From Antedon mediterranea (taxonomy: Eukaryota; Echinodermata; Crinoidea; Comatulida; Antedonidae): 64,000 bases of DNA. The stretch is from positions 24,539,795-24,603,794 of the forward strand of contig NC_092670.1 in NCBI RefSeq assembly GCF_964355755.1. The letters are read 5' to 3'. Both the position numbers and the translations under genes were made by a program. Below are positions 44,347-51,459 of this stretch, piece after piece. How positions within the stretch are numbered: the stretch's first letter is position 1; each line of letters opens with the position of its first letter. The notes beneath the pieces were generated by a model, which saw only the letters and a list, made by a program, of their open reading frames with translations, did no database searches and was not told the DNA's origin.

Positions 44347-46449
44347 GTCATCTTACCTGAACCAAAAGTGTGAAACGTTGTTTATCCTCTGGAGGGCTCC
44401 CTCTAGCACCTGGATATTCCCAATCCAAATCCAATCCATCGAAGTCACGAGCTCTTAAGAATGTAATCGAGTGAGAGATAAACTTCGCTCGATTAGCCTC
44501 CGTTGCCACCATCTTCGTGAACTCAGCAGATCCCATGTTCCAGCCGCCGACAGCGAGTGCAACTTTCAGGTTCTTATTCGTATTTTTCCAGTTAATTACC
44601 TGTCAATCGAATAATAGGAAAAACCCGAAATAATAATAACAATGTTAATATAATAAAATAGAAGATTGATCAGATATCATATCATATATCAGATATAAGT
44701 CCTATCTGAAGAGGTTTTTTAGCCGGATGAAGGCGACTAAATTTCGATAAAGCCGTTAACATTACCGTATAGATTTACAGGTTTTAATTTATTATACCAG
44801 GTGTACACTAAAAGACGGAAAACGCAGTGGTGCCAACCCATTAATTCACTTTATTTATTACCTTACGGACGGTATAATTAGTAATTTTCTAATCTCTTAT
44901 CTCTAATCTCTACCTAGATCCCAGTACCAGTAGTAGAAATTGAAATGCATGTACATCTGGATATTATGATCATTGTTTATCAAAAAACGAGGGAAATTGC
45001 ATCTAAACTTTCATGATTATTAGAAGAGTATGTCTTATACAGGCTTACCTGTTGATACATACCATCTGACCAGTCCGTAGATTCATCATTCCATTCAAAT
45101 GGTGCTAATTTTCCATTTACTATTTTAGCAAAGGAGTAAACTATATGGGTGCAAAGGTAGGGGTCAATATTGTCGGGTGTGTACTTGGCAAAACCCGATC
45201 GATACTGAGCCCAATTTGTGTAGTAACAGATACGTTTGTATCCCTCGATACATTCTGTACAAAAAAAAGGAAATTAATATTATTCTTATTAACAGAGAAG
45301 AGTTATAATTAGTAATGCAACATCTGCTCCTAATTGCGTTAGTGTCAACTCAGACAGCATCGTACGACGAGCAGGGGCGGACGCAGGGTTGTTGCTCCAG
45401 TTGCCCGGGCAACACCCTCAATTTTATACAAAATATTTTTCATCACTATTAAAGATCCCATTTCATATGTCATATCTATAATATCTAGGCCCTATATATA
45501 ACGGCTGTCAGAGAATATTGTATTGACCACAGCGGCGAACGTTTTAACCAACATTCAATTATACCGTGCACACATGTATTTGGCCCGGCCGACCAGTGTT
45601 TTAAAGTCTTAACACGCGTGGATTTGTGTCTCTAGCAGAGCAGCATAGATCTTATGACTGGTGTAACGTCATTTCTTCCTGCTTTTTTTCCTCACCTGTA
45701 AGTGTTTAAGATCAACACCGAGCAATTGTTTAAAACTGTTTCTCTCACCCTCATTTCCCATCCCTTTAATTTCTGGTGTGGTGGATCGAGGATTTCAAGA
45801 TACGAATTAAGGCCAACTCAGACAGCGTCGTATGACGAGGCCCGTAAACATATTTATGGTTCTTGCAAAGACCTAAAACTACGCCCGACGCTATCGCAAG
45901 GCGACTCGTTTCATTGGGATTCAACTCAGATAGCACCGACGTCGAGTCAAGACGTTTTCGTCGGGCCTCGTCGTACAACACTGTCTGAGTTGGCCTTTAG
46001 AGACCAAGGATAGAGTAGAATATTGAGTCCACGGCCTTATATTGTTAGAATAATTGAAAACATAAGAAATGTTTTGTCAAGTTTAAATTCAGAGTAGAAC
46101 TAGAAGGCGAGAATGTTAAATTTTAATTTTCATAACTTATATGGTCAACACATTTTAGTCTAAATGTAACTATGACTGACTATGAAAAATAAGCCTGATC
46201 ATCTTGCAACCTTATTTTATACATTTGTTTATAGGGAAGTAAAATTTCATTTTTTCCTGATTTGTTAAAATGTTAACATCATTTGATTCACTCGTCGACG
46301 CATGGAATTTCGATTTCTACCACTTCATATTTCTAAACTGGAAGTCAAGATGTGTCTTCCCTCTCATGTTTAATTTACTTTGATTGCTTTAAACTTAACT
46401 TACCCGCAAAGCTGAAGCAGAGAACTGCAACAAAAATGAACGCCCTCAT
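20967..46449 (-). CDS. Gene A: secreted family-18 chitinase with CBM14 (nine coding exons)
   Basis: Chitinase that should cleave beta-1,4 links in chitin outside the cell. Coding segments, 5' to 3': 46449-46404, 45254-45049, 44599-44357, 44020-43896, 30168-30045, 23116-22931, 22309-22190, 21952-21682, 21154-20967. All junctions are GT-AG and phases agree, giving 502 codons without a stop. Domains: signal peptide 1-15; GH18 about 16-395, with [10 protein letters not shown] near 25, LAVGGWN near 100, catalytic [11 protein letters not shown] (Asp138, Asp141, Asp143, acid Glu145), MSYDLHGSW at 215-223 and VWALDLDDF near 365; a Pro/Thr-rich linker about 404-440; CBM14 about 442-502 with six cysteines. 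Length and order match animal chitotriosidase-like enzymes. Introns 4 and 5 are transposon-filled. The intact active site suggests function; expression is untested. Confidence 0.92.
21230..21490. other. GC-richer block in intron 8, open on both strands
   Basis: This part of intron 8 is less AT-rich than its surroundings. It keeps a frame open on the plus strand (to 21486) and also on the minus strand (from an ATG near 21399). Neither product resembles a family I know. It may be a relic of an inserted element. Confidence 0.3.
21682..21952 (-). CDS. Gene A exon 8: end of GH18 barrel and Pro/Thr linker
   Basis: Acceptor CGTTAG, then [20 protein letters not shown], the last barrel strand with the substrate-binding Trp of the family. 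This is followed by a glycine/proline/threonine linker with three near-repeats of KPVVTP. Ends in phase 1 at AAAAGTA/GTAAGT. Confidence 0.92.
22190..22309 (-). CDS. Gene A exon 7: GH18
   Basis: 120 bases, phase 0 at both ends. Encodes [16 protein letters not shown] then [15 protein letters not shown], the VGYDD segment being typical of animal GH18 chitinases. Confidence 0.92.
22931..23116 (-). CDS. Gene A exon 6: GH18
   Basis: 186 bases, phase 0 at both ends, acceptor TTCTTAG and donor GAG/GTAGCC. Encodes [20 protein letters not shown] then [10 protein letters not shown], the conserved GRSFTL strand, and KGFISYYE. Confidence 0.92.
23614..24447. mobile_element. TIR element (MITE) in intron 5
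   Basis: Ends read TAGAGAGAAATGGCGAACC (left, near 23618) and its complement (right, ending near 24447), with TA at the borders. Similarity continues imperfectly inward through CCGAGTGGGTATA. The interior has TAGGCCTAG motifs and a G-rich run but no transposase frame. Confidence 0.65.
24107..24133 (+). other. Potential G-quadruplex run
   Basis: Five consecutive runs of four or more G separated by single A or T bases. It satisfies the usual G4 sequence rule. It lies in the DNA sense strand opposite to gene A, within a transposon. Confidence 0.6.
24700..25028. repeat. Hairpin minisatellite with CTTGGCAAAATTC...TTTGCCAAG
   Basis: Units pair the arms CTTGGCAAAA and TTTTGCCAAG and are separated by ACATACAAACAAAGTAAATACT. 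At least three complete units are seen here and about two more at 29853-29995. A LINE composite separates the two blocks, suggesting insertion into one original array. Confidence 0.8.
25029..26143 (+). pseudogene. Non-LTR retrotransposon RT fragment, catalytic motif damaged
   Basis: Reads [40 protein letters not shown], then after a shift [36 protein letters not shown] and [20 protein letters not shown]. The catalytic box reads FWADE instead of FWADD. After another shift a thumb region runs to [12 protein letters not shown] and stops. Same family as the relic at 17540-19240. Lies in intron 5 of gene A. Confidence 0.8.
26276..27079 (+). CDS. LINE ORF1-like protein (coiled coil, L1 ORF1p type)
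   Basis: 267 codons, intact. A basic start ([15 protein letters not shown]), a heptad-like coiled coil at about 45-130, then [37 protein letters not shown] and [20 protein letters not shown], the pattern of L1-type ORF1 RNA-binding domains (Transposase_22 family). Such proteins form trimers that package LINE RNA. It precedes the endonuclease frame of the same element by 0.66 kb. A TATATATATAAACGG stretch lies just upstream. Element RNA, not a host gene. Confidence 0.75.
   Translation: MSRERRNNKKDKEKDRVLLAPESSTLDSECGDPDGTEATEVGMLRRELRTFQTIIKGKLNSIILNQEALLKRIDKIEHKQTELEKSIAFTSDSIVEIEKKIVSFCTDIEAVKTSMDADRNNVTLLQNQILKLERYSRSFNLRFGGIKESIDEIPIEKINEIIKNDLKLPNITVENAHRTGKPRTSPTGAPRHIIAKFLFRPQRYQVLMQAKTGHVLKNKGIFVLEDLPETDLKKKRNLREIMAKAYGERKRPVFRNGNLYINGKLHS
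27741..28610 (+). pseudogene. LINE ORF2 start: AP-type endonuclease, then broken
   Basis: Clear EEP endonuclease: [60 protein letters not shown] and [12 protein letters not shown], with catalytic Glu, Asp/Asn and the terminal SDHYP box. After about residue 265 the frame fails. A plus-one frame continues the linker to about 28773 ([17 protein letters not shown]). Fingers and palm of reverse transcriptase are absent, so ORF2 cannot work. Confidence 0.8.
28774..29850 (+). pseudogene. LINE C-terminal part and 3' end
   Basis: Frames 28870-29259 and 29181-29432 together give the C-terminus: [20 protein letters not shown], then a Cys-His cluster [19 protein letters not shown]. This matches the relic at 17540-19240, not the endonuclease element. 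The tail near 29780-29850 reads GACGCACCTTTATCATC, GTGCCACTGTTG and ATT repeats. Either one element lost its RT domain, or the ORF1-endonuclease piece (26144-28773) was inserted between the two halves of the 25029 element. Confidence 0.65.
29853..29995. repeat. Second block of the hairpin minisatellite
   Basis: Continues the CTTGGCAAAATTC...TTTTGCCAAG units of 24700-25028 after the LINE composite. It is followed by TACCTCCTTGGCGGAGGTA at 30011-30029, a short palindrome resembling a transposon end. Confidence 0.7.
30045..30168 (-). CDS. Gene A exon 5: GH18 MSYDLHGSW
   Basis: 124 bases isolated between two transposon-filled introns. The acceptor TTACTTTAG leads to one base that completes the split codon from exon 4, then [20 protein letters not shown] to KLTI and the donor ATA/GTAAGT. 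Carries the substrate-contacting Met-Ser-Tyr-Asp strand. Confidence 0.92.
30307..32189 (+). mobile_element. Foldback element, left part, with about 330-bp ATGCAAAT units
   Basis: The outer end TAGGCTAGTCAATCTAGC matches the complement of the right end at 40771-40788. Four or more units repeat: TATGCAAATTAGTAGTACAAG, CCATATCTCGAAAAC, TATTTATATTTGCTCTAATG, TTTGACCCTTGACCCCATTT. Near 31830 the orientation flips, near 32098 it flips back, and the BEL element begins at 32190. POU-type octamers ATGCAAAT recur throughout. No coding frame. Confidence 0.75.
32190..32381 (+). repeat. 5' LTR of BEL element
   Basis: 192 bases; I find no difference from the 3' LTR on reading through both. Contains AAATAAAAATAAT and GAAAATAAAAGATAAT stretches, possible polyadenylation signals. 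Confidence 0.93.
32388..32398 (+). other. Primer-binding site of BEL element
   Basis: TGGTAGCAGAG, six bases after the LTR. It starts with TGG as expected for pairing with a tRNA CCA end, and fits the 3' end of initiator methionine tRNA as generally known. Confidence 0.6.
32560..33358. mobile_element. 799-bp TIR element made of TTGCGCAA palindromes, in the BEL leader
   Basis: Ends TGTTATGCGCGATTTGAACG and its complement, flanked by CATG on both sides (32556-32559 and 33359-33362). About six copies of TTGCGCAATTTGAAATTGCGCAA-like palindromes lie in the left arm and several in the right. The middle has TAGGCCTAG motifs. No transposase. It sits between primer-binding site and gag, and its CATG duplication creates the upstream ATG at 33360. 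Confidence 0.8.
33387..34223 (+). pseudogene. BEL gag, N-terminal part
   Basis: Start chosen at the AAAATGG context (33387) rather than 33360, which arises from the nested element's target duplication. A coiled-coil-like, charged N-terminus is followed by a DUF1759-type segment ([49 protein letters not shown]). The frame ends at about 34200-34223 by a shift. Would be the structural shell protein of the retrotransposon. Confidence 0.85.
34207..34614 (+). pseudogene. BEL gag, C-terminal part, broken
   Basis: Continues gag in another frame ([16 protein letters not shown]). A TGA stop at 34435-34437 follows, with more gag beyond it in the same frame, including the first cysteine cluster ([13 protein letters not shown]). 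A second shift near 34605 leads into the pol frame. These are lesions, or recoding sites if any are functional. Confidence 0.75.
34592..37006 (+). pseudogene. BEL pol: zinc knuckle, protease, RT, RNase H
   Basis: 804 codons ending at a TAA. In order: zinc-binding CFKC...HRAVDC near 12-24 and the [10 protein letters not shown] cluster; aspartic protease with [11 protein letters not shown] near 108-118; reverse transcriptase with [40 protein letters not shown] and the catalytic TYMDDTM near 522-528; RNase H with [14 protein letters not shown] and [12 protein letters not shown]. All catalytic motifs are present. The TAA falls where the same frame continues downstream to 37831, so it is a single internal stop within otherwise open pol. 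Confidence 0.92.
37007..38739 (+). pseudogene. BEL pol: RNase H end, integrase and C-terminal domain
   Basis: The 37007-37831 section continues the pol frame and has the integrase zinc domain ([28 protein letters not shown]). A frame shift near 37831 leads to 37832-38739 with the integrase core: [18 protein letters not shown] and [17 protein letters not shown] supply the D,D,E residues. A BEL-type C-terminal DUF5641-like region follows ([20 protein letters not shown]). It would insert the element DNA; the shift separates it from RT. Confidence 0.88.
38740..39106 (+). other. BEL 3' untranslated region and polypurine tract
   Basis: AT-rich, no frame. It ends in GAGGAAGGGGAGAA (39093-39106) immediately before the 3' LTR, the plus-strand primer site. 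Confidence 0.8.
39107..39298 (+). repeat. 3' LTR of BEL element
   Basis: 192 bases, TG...CA; no differences noticed from the 5' LTR. Followed by the GTATG duplication. Confidence 0.93.
39299..40788 (-). mobile_element. Foldback element, right part
   Basis: Reverse-complement units of those at 30307-32189, with octamers read as ATTTGCAT. It ends GCTAGATTGACTAGCCTA at 40788. A short repeat with GATTTATATAGCGCCTAATG and CTCTAAGCGCTGTAC is inserted near 39541-39640. Flanks share CAC (30304-30306 region and 40789), a possible 3-bp target duplication. Confidence 0.7.
41005..43415 (+). mobile_element. Helitron-like element H1, 2.4 kb
   Basis: Starts TCTATATATAAATTTACG after an A (41004). It ends with the palindrome AGATGGTACGCGAGCGAAGC and its complement, then CTAG (43412-43415) before a T. 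It shares both ends with H2. An internal block (41279-41417) is repeated at 42041-42179, and 41350-41580 is repeated at 42180-42420, so it has grown by internal duplication. No Rep/helicase. Lies in gene A intron 4. Confidence 0.65.
43416..43695. other. Intron 4 remainder with a G run
   Basis: AT-rich with a run of about 14 G at 43665-43678. No other feature recognised. Confidence 0.5.
43896..44020 (-). CDS. Gene A exon 4: GH18
   Basis: Acceptor TTTTGATAG, then [28 protein letters not shown] and GYEIAKIA. Ends in phase 2 at GCAAA/GTAAGT, so the last lysine codon is completed by exon 5 across a 13.7-kb intron. Confidence 0.92.
44357..44599 (-). CDS. Gene A exon 3: GH18 catalytic centre
   Basis: 243 bases, phase 0 at both ends. 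Encodes [20 protein letters not shown] and the catalytic [11 protein letters not shown] with general-acid Glu145. The last 48 bases plus donor plus intron have been copied into repeats at 379, 50612 and 53175. An ATT microsatellite at 44309-44345 expands the intron start here. Confidence 0.94.
45049..45254 (-). CDS. Gene A exon 2: GH18 N-terminus
   Basis: Acceptor TTTTTTGTACAG, then [20 protein letters not shown] and [13 protein letters not shown], the first barrel strands of GH18. Ends in phase 0 at CAG/GTAAGC. Confidence 0.93.
45341..45371. mobile_element. Partial TTA-type MITE, joined to a hAT-like end at 45372
   Basis: GTCAACTCAGACAGCATCGT matches the end of the MITE at 45810-45996. Directly after it, CAGGGGCGGACGCAGG at 45372-45387 resembles a hAT terminal repeat. 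No second hAT end was found, so it is probably truncated. Confidence 0.4.
45810..45996. mobile_element. 187-bp MITE, PIF/Harbinger-like, in gene A intron 1
   Basis: Ends AGGCCAACTCAGACAG and its complement, with inverted similarity continuing through CGTCGTA and GAGGCCCG. TTA lies on both sides (45807-45809 and 45997-45999). A 3-bp TTA duplication suits PIF/Harbinger. Frames across it are by-products of the inverted repeats. Confidence 0.7.
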
Positions 46450-46463
46450 CTCGGTAAATATAC
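46404..46463 (-). CDS. Gene A exon 1: signal peptide
   Basis: After the acceptor TTTTTTATAG at 46464 come 14 UTR bases, then ATG at 46449-46447 and [15 protein letters not shown], a hydrophobic signal peptide. Ends in phase 1 at GCGG/GTAAGT (46404). One base differs from the gene B copy, giving Ser instead of Thr at residue 13. Confidence 0.85.
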
Positions 46464-46670
46464 CTATAAAAAAGAAAACATCCACATGCATCGTTTACAG
46501 TAAATGAAATATAGGTTTAGAAATACAGTTTAACGAATGGTATAACGGCAGGAGATAAAAATAATGACACCAAAACATAGGACATCACGTTGACGCGCTG
46601 GTGTGTTTTCCTAGGCGGTGTAAAAGAGTTAAAAGACTATACCTACACACAATCATAAAGAAAGTTATAC

Positions 46671-46711
46671 CAGGGAAGAGTTAAATTACAATGTAATTTA
46701 ACTCTTCCCTG
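46671..46711. repeat. Perfect 20-bp palindrome at the first splice donor of gene A
   Basis: CAGGGAAGAGTTAAATTACA, one A, then its exact complement. The donor CACCAG/GTAAGT at 46723 lies 12 bases away in the direction of transcription, so the nascent RNA could fold directly downstream of the 5' splice site. Conserved in gene B. Confidence 0.85.
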
Positions 46712-46722
46712 GTTATACTTAC

Positions 46723-46788
46723 CTGGTGATCGATTCTCAAAGTTAATATTAATTGTTCGAATTTTGTTTTTAATGCCCTTTTTATATA
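46723..46788 (-). promoter_or_regulatory. Gene A TATA box and non-coding first exon
   Basis: TATATAAAAA at 46788-46779 (minus strand). About 30 bases later a short exon begins, ending CGATCACCAG/GTAAGT at 46723. Retained almost unchanged in the gene B duplication, which supports it as functional promoter DNA. Confidence 0.65.
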
Positions 46789-47635
46789 CTTTGATAAGTA
46801 TGCGTTTACATAATCATATCGAGGCATCGCGCAACATATGTTGTTATTGGCTTTTTGTGGGAAAACCACCACACCACCCAAAATTGTGTCACGCAGAGAT
46901 GTGTATTTTCTGTGGATTAATGTTAAGCTTCAATACTAATGGATCGTGGGATGCAAACCTGAACAAAGATTTTCTTTTTATAAACTTGTATTCAAGTATG
47001 TAATCTTCATATTGTTCCATTGTAAAAGTTGTGATTTTTTTTTTTAAGATTTTAATTTAAGATTAGGATCTTAAGTCAATAAATAAATAAATTTGTCTCT
47101 GTATGATCGCTGCAAACTATTATAAGTAAGAGAGTTTGTACGTTTGTTTGTGTGTTTGTTTGTTTGTTTGTGTGCTTGTTTGTTTGTTTCTTTGTTCGTT
47201 GTTACATAACCTTACATATGGGGTATCAAAATGACCGCAATTGTACCGGGAAAGTTCTAAACTACATGTGAACATCATCCGCCATTTAGGATCCAAATTA
47301 GAGGGGCCAAAATGTGGTCAAAATGACCCACTTTTCCCCACTATCGATGTTTGTTCGTTATAAAAATGTCTGTTTATGCACGTAGCCATATAACATATGA
47401 CCGCAATTGTACCGGGAAGTTTTTTAACTACATTTAAAAAATTCCCCGAATCCGGGTTTTTTTTAAGGGGGAGTGGGGTGGGTGGGGAGCTGGCTGGGAG
47501 ATGGAGATACTGGAATTGGGAGGTGATAGAAGTACAACATAGGCCTAATTAGAATTGTACTGGAAAATGTTACTACATTTGAACTGTTTAAGGTTTGGTA
47601 ATTGTGGCGGGATGGGGAGAGGAGAAAGAATATAG
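46789..47635. repeat. Upstream DNA of gene A, duplicated at 16419-17215
   Basis: Contains the GTTT microsatellite (47135-47200), TACATATGGGGTATCAAAATG and GACCGCAATTGTACCGGGAA twice. The ACCGCAATTGTACCGGGAA block also recurs within the segment, so it is itself repetitive. No gene. Confidence 0.75.
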
Positions 47636-48439
47636 GCTGGAGAAGGGGTAATTCAGTGGTATCCAAATTAGATATTTTAGCCTATCAGCTGTATCGTCCT
47701 CTTTAAGACGCTAACGTTGTTAAATTGTGTCCACAATTGGAAACTATATTTCACCATCCTCCGCCATCGTGGATTCAAGTTTGGTGGGATAGAGTGTAGA
47801 AGTTGGGATTGAGGGGAAAGTGGGGTTTTTGCTTAGGTTAGGGGTGGTAGGCTATCAAATTTACCAGATTTGTGTGGTAGGAAATTGTTAAAGTATTTTA
47901 ATTATCCCTGGGAATGGGCTGAGAGTTTGGGGTGGGTATGTAGGCCTATCACCATGACCGAAACTGTACTGGTAATGTTTTAAACTGCCACTGAGGGATT
48001 ATGGGTTGGGAGTTATGGCTAACATAATTTGAACTGGAAACGTCTTAAACACATCACCCAGTACCTGGGGTGTTGGAAAAGTTACCACATTTGAACTGTC
48101 CAGGGGAGGAGTTAGGTTTGTTGATTGTGGTTGGGATGGTGAGAGGAGAAAGAAGGCTGGGGGCCGCAGTATCAAAAGTAGGTATTTTAATTATAAGCCA
48201 ATATGACACCTATTCATTTACACAGTTTACAACGTACTGAAAGCATAGACCTATCATAGCTGTGTATACCCCTCTCATTTTGAAGCTAAAGTTGAATTGA
48301 AATTTGTCCTGGGAAGAACTTGTTCTTACAAAGGAGTGTGAGGTGTTATTGAATAGGGGTGGAGGTTGGTGAGTATAGGGAGATACTGGCGTTGGGTGTT
48401 ATGTAATGAGACGGCTTTAAACTAATTTAGAAACCCGCC
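47636..48439. repeat. Degenerate repeats, no gene
   Basis: Loose repeats of ACATTTGAACTG, TTGATTGTGG and GGGATGGGGAGAGGAGAAAG similar to 47570-47625. No conserved frame. Confidence 0.5.
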
Positions 48440-49325
48440 CAACTTCTTCCAGTTGGGCTGATGTAATTAGTGGAGTTCCACAAGGCTCTGTGTTGGGCCC
48501 TACATTGTTTGCATTATATATAAATGTATGTGTCTAGTCATATAAAGCTATTTGCTGATGATACAAAGATCTACTCAGTAGTTAACAACAGAAATGATGG
48601 ACAATTATTACAAGAATCTTTAAACAATGCACTGCAGTGGAGTAAAGAATGGATGTTAGCTTTTAATAAAAGCAAATGTAGGGTGATGCACTTCGGACAT
48701 TCAAATGTTCATTTTAAATACCAAATAGATGAAGTTGAACTGGAAACAATTGAGAAAATAAAGGACCTATGAGTACTAATTACTAATTACTGTAAACCAA
48801 GCCAACACTGCGCCAAAGTATCTCAGCGGGCCATGAACTGTTTAAGAAGCATCAGAAGGACTTTCGTATATATGGATAAGGATTGTTTTAACGTCATCTA
48901 CAAGCATTATGTACGCCCACATCTCGAATTTTGTGTTCAAGTATGGAATCCGTATCTTCAAAAGGACATAAATGTAATTGAAAGCCATCGACTAAGAATT
49001 CGAGGTGATCTGATTGAAGCATATAAAATTGTTAAAGATTTCGAGGGTGTAGCCAAGGATGACTTTTTCCAAATGAGAAGTAACATTAGCCGAATTACTC
49101 GAGGACATCACCTGAGATTTTTCAAGCCTATTTTTCATAAAGGATTGAACTGTAGAAGACATACCTTCTCGCAACGAGTAATAAACCATTGGAACAGTTT
49201 ACCAGCTGACATTGTTAATTCTGAGACCACTAACACCGTCAAGAATCGCATCGACACAATGTAGTTGATATGGGGTTAAAAAGGCATTCGCCTAAACTTT
49301 CCCATTATAACTAAACTAAACTAAA
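48440..49325 (+). pseudogene. Non-LTR retrotransposon relic, RT palm to 3' end
   Basis: 5'-truncated. SGVPQGSVLGPTLFALYIN, then after a shift SHIKLFADDTKIYS (catalytic FADD) and a thumb region to 48772. Then MNCLRSIRRTFVYMDKDC, YVRPHLEFCVQVWNPYL and HRLRIRGDLIEAYKIV, ending at 49264. The tail near 49310-49325 is AACTA repeats. CR1-like features, distinct from the WADD family. Stop at 48771 and frame shifts make it inactive. Confidence 0.8.
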
Positions 49326-49440
49326 CCTGTGCGGGTATAATTGCTAGTGTTGTATATAACAATGTAACTATAAACACAACAGACAAAGAAAATTAATTCT
49401 AAGATATATACTGACATTTGATTAATTAATTTGAAACGAT

Positions 49441-49510
49441 AAAGATTCTAACCCGGAACCTTCTGCTTCACATGCAGTTGTCCTAACCATTAGACCACTG
49501 GGGCTTTCAT
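49441..49510 (-). tRNA. tRNA-like pseudogene or SINE head (GTG anticodon position)
   Basis: Minus strand: A-box-like TGGTCTAATGG, an anticodon stem CTGC/GCAG around the loop ATGTGAA (anticodon GTG), and B-box-like GGTTAGAATC. The T stem does not pair and the acceptor stem pairs only in part, so a working tRNA is unlikely. It may be the start of a tRNA-derived SINE. Confidence 0.4.
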
Positions 49511-49527
49511 GGTATTGTTCAAACTCG

Positions 49528-49660
49528 ATTGGATAACGACTCTTTAACACTCTCGGCGTGGTACGGCGGAACAGCACAAGTCCTCAGTTGTACGCACGCG
49601 CAACAGAGATCAAATTGATACGCCCTCATTGGATAACGACTCTTTAACACTCTCGGCGTG
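49528..49660. repeat. 33-bp direct repeat with 100-bp period
   Basis: ATTGGATAACGACTCTTTAA and onward to CTCGGCGTG occurs at 49528-49560 and again at 49628-49660. Confidence 0.85.
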
Positions 49661-50611
49661 ATTATTGTTGACCATTATGACACAATTACAATGCTCGGTT
49701 TTTCTTTTTCGAGAATCAGTTTAAATTACTCCAGTTTTGGGAGGAGGGGTTCGGTGGGAAAGGCTTGATATAGTTTTCAATATCGCCAGAAGCTTCTTCA
49801 GTTCTTTGATCACATCCATGGTTTGCTGTTCCAATAAAGAAACGTTTAACGTAAAGATTATACGCATAATAAAATAAAAAGTTTTTGCTTACTTTCGGTA
49901 ATCAATTGTTTATTATAGTTATTATCTTTATAATTATTCATTAGATAGCCATTGCAGCTGTTTTCGAAATTATCAATACTCAAATACAGATAATAAATAA
50001 TAAGTAACTGTATTTACTTCGTCCTAATAACAATTATTGTGTTTACACAAACAACTGTTGAATTCACAAGTTTCTACAGACGTTTATCATGGCTGTGTAA
50101 CAACAATTTAGCATAAAACAATTCCCGTTATACATTGTTATATTGTTGTAGGACATGTATTTTGTATCCTTGATATTTATATGTCTGAGAGTGCAACTCA
50201 CAGTCTACTGGGGTAAATGCGCACGGTGGTGTAGGCGAACTACCGTACCGTACCACGTTTCTTCTCCTCTTAGTTCATGTGATATCTAAAAAATGACCCT
50301 TGTTGAAAACAAATTGCAAGAAAGAAAGGTTTTTATATGAAATAGGTTCTTTGGACCCTTAGGACGTTATTCCTATCCGGAAAACTATACCCTCTGGACA
50401 ACTACCCCTAGAGCAACTACCACCCGGACAATTACCACCCAGACAACTACCACCCGGACAACTACCCCCTAGGGCAACTACCACCCAGACAATTACCACC
50501 TAGACAACTAACACCCGGACAATTACCCTCCATGGCAATCACCCCTAGGATAACTACCAACTAGGACAACTGCCCCCTAGGACAACTACCCCCTAGGACA
50601 ACTAGGAGGAT

Positions 50612-50917
50612 AGAGGGAGCCCTCCAGAGGATAAACAACGTTTCACACTTTTGGTTCAGGTAAGATGATATTATTTAGGATTAAATTCTAAAGTGCTCTG
50701 AATGATTGAACTATCATTTTCAATAATCATTATGGAAAGAATTCAAAATGATTTTAAAATTCATTTGAACGTTTTTCGGGTTAGTATAATGCATAATTGT
50801 AAATACTAAATAGATATATAAACTAAATATGATTTTAATTTTCTTTACAACCATAATCGCAATGTTGGTAAATTTATAATTGATTACTAACTAAATCGTC
50901 ATCAATCAGCCAATCTA
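50612..50917 (+). pseudogene. Captured chitinase fragment, copy 2
   Basis: 48 bases of exon 3 from AGAGGGAGCCCTCC to the GTTCAG/GTAAGA donor, read as identical to gene A, then about 255 bases of intron 3 to CCAATCTAC. It lacks the ATT microsatellite found in gene A, so it preserves an older intron form or derives from a paralogue. Confidence 0.88.
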
Positions 50918-51221
50918 CTCAGTGATGTGGACGATATACCGCACCACACGTTTCTTCTCCCCTTAGTTCATGTGATAGCTAAAAAAATACCCTTTTTGAA
51001 AGAAAATTGCAAGAAAGAAAGGTTTTTATATGAAATAGGTTCTGAACCCCCAGAACACACAAACTTAAGAGGTTATTCGTATCCGGACAACTACCTCTTG
51101 GATAATTTCCACCAGACAACTACCACCCGGACAACTAGCACTACCCTTGAGATGAACCAGTACAACAATTTTTTTTTAATACACCGATATAAAGGTGTCG
51201 TTTGCAATAAAGATTATTCTA

Positions 51222-51261
<40 letters not shown>

Positions 51262-51459
51262 CACTTTATTTTAGAATAAAAATTCCATATATAGCACTAA
51301 CAATACAAAACGAAAAATCACATTAAACTATAATTCCATTGGTGAAGAGATTTGAAGATTGTAACAGATAGATCGTATTACACCTAACAAAATCATTTTC
51401 ACTATTCACAACTCTCATTCTAAAACCATAGACGCACTGTGCGTCCGTAGCTCGTAAAT

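Noticed and set aside
45702-46013. Opposed 103- and 71-codon frames
   Set aside because: They cover the 187-bp MITE in gene A intron 1; the mirrored frames follow from its inverted repeats.
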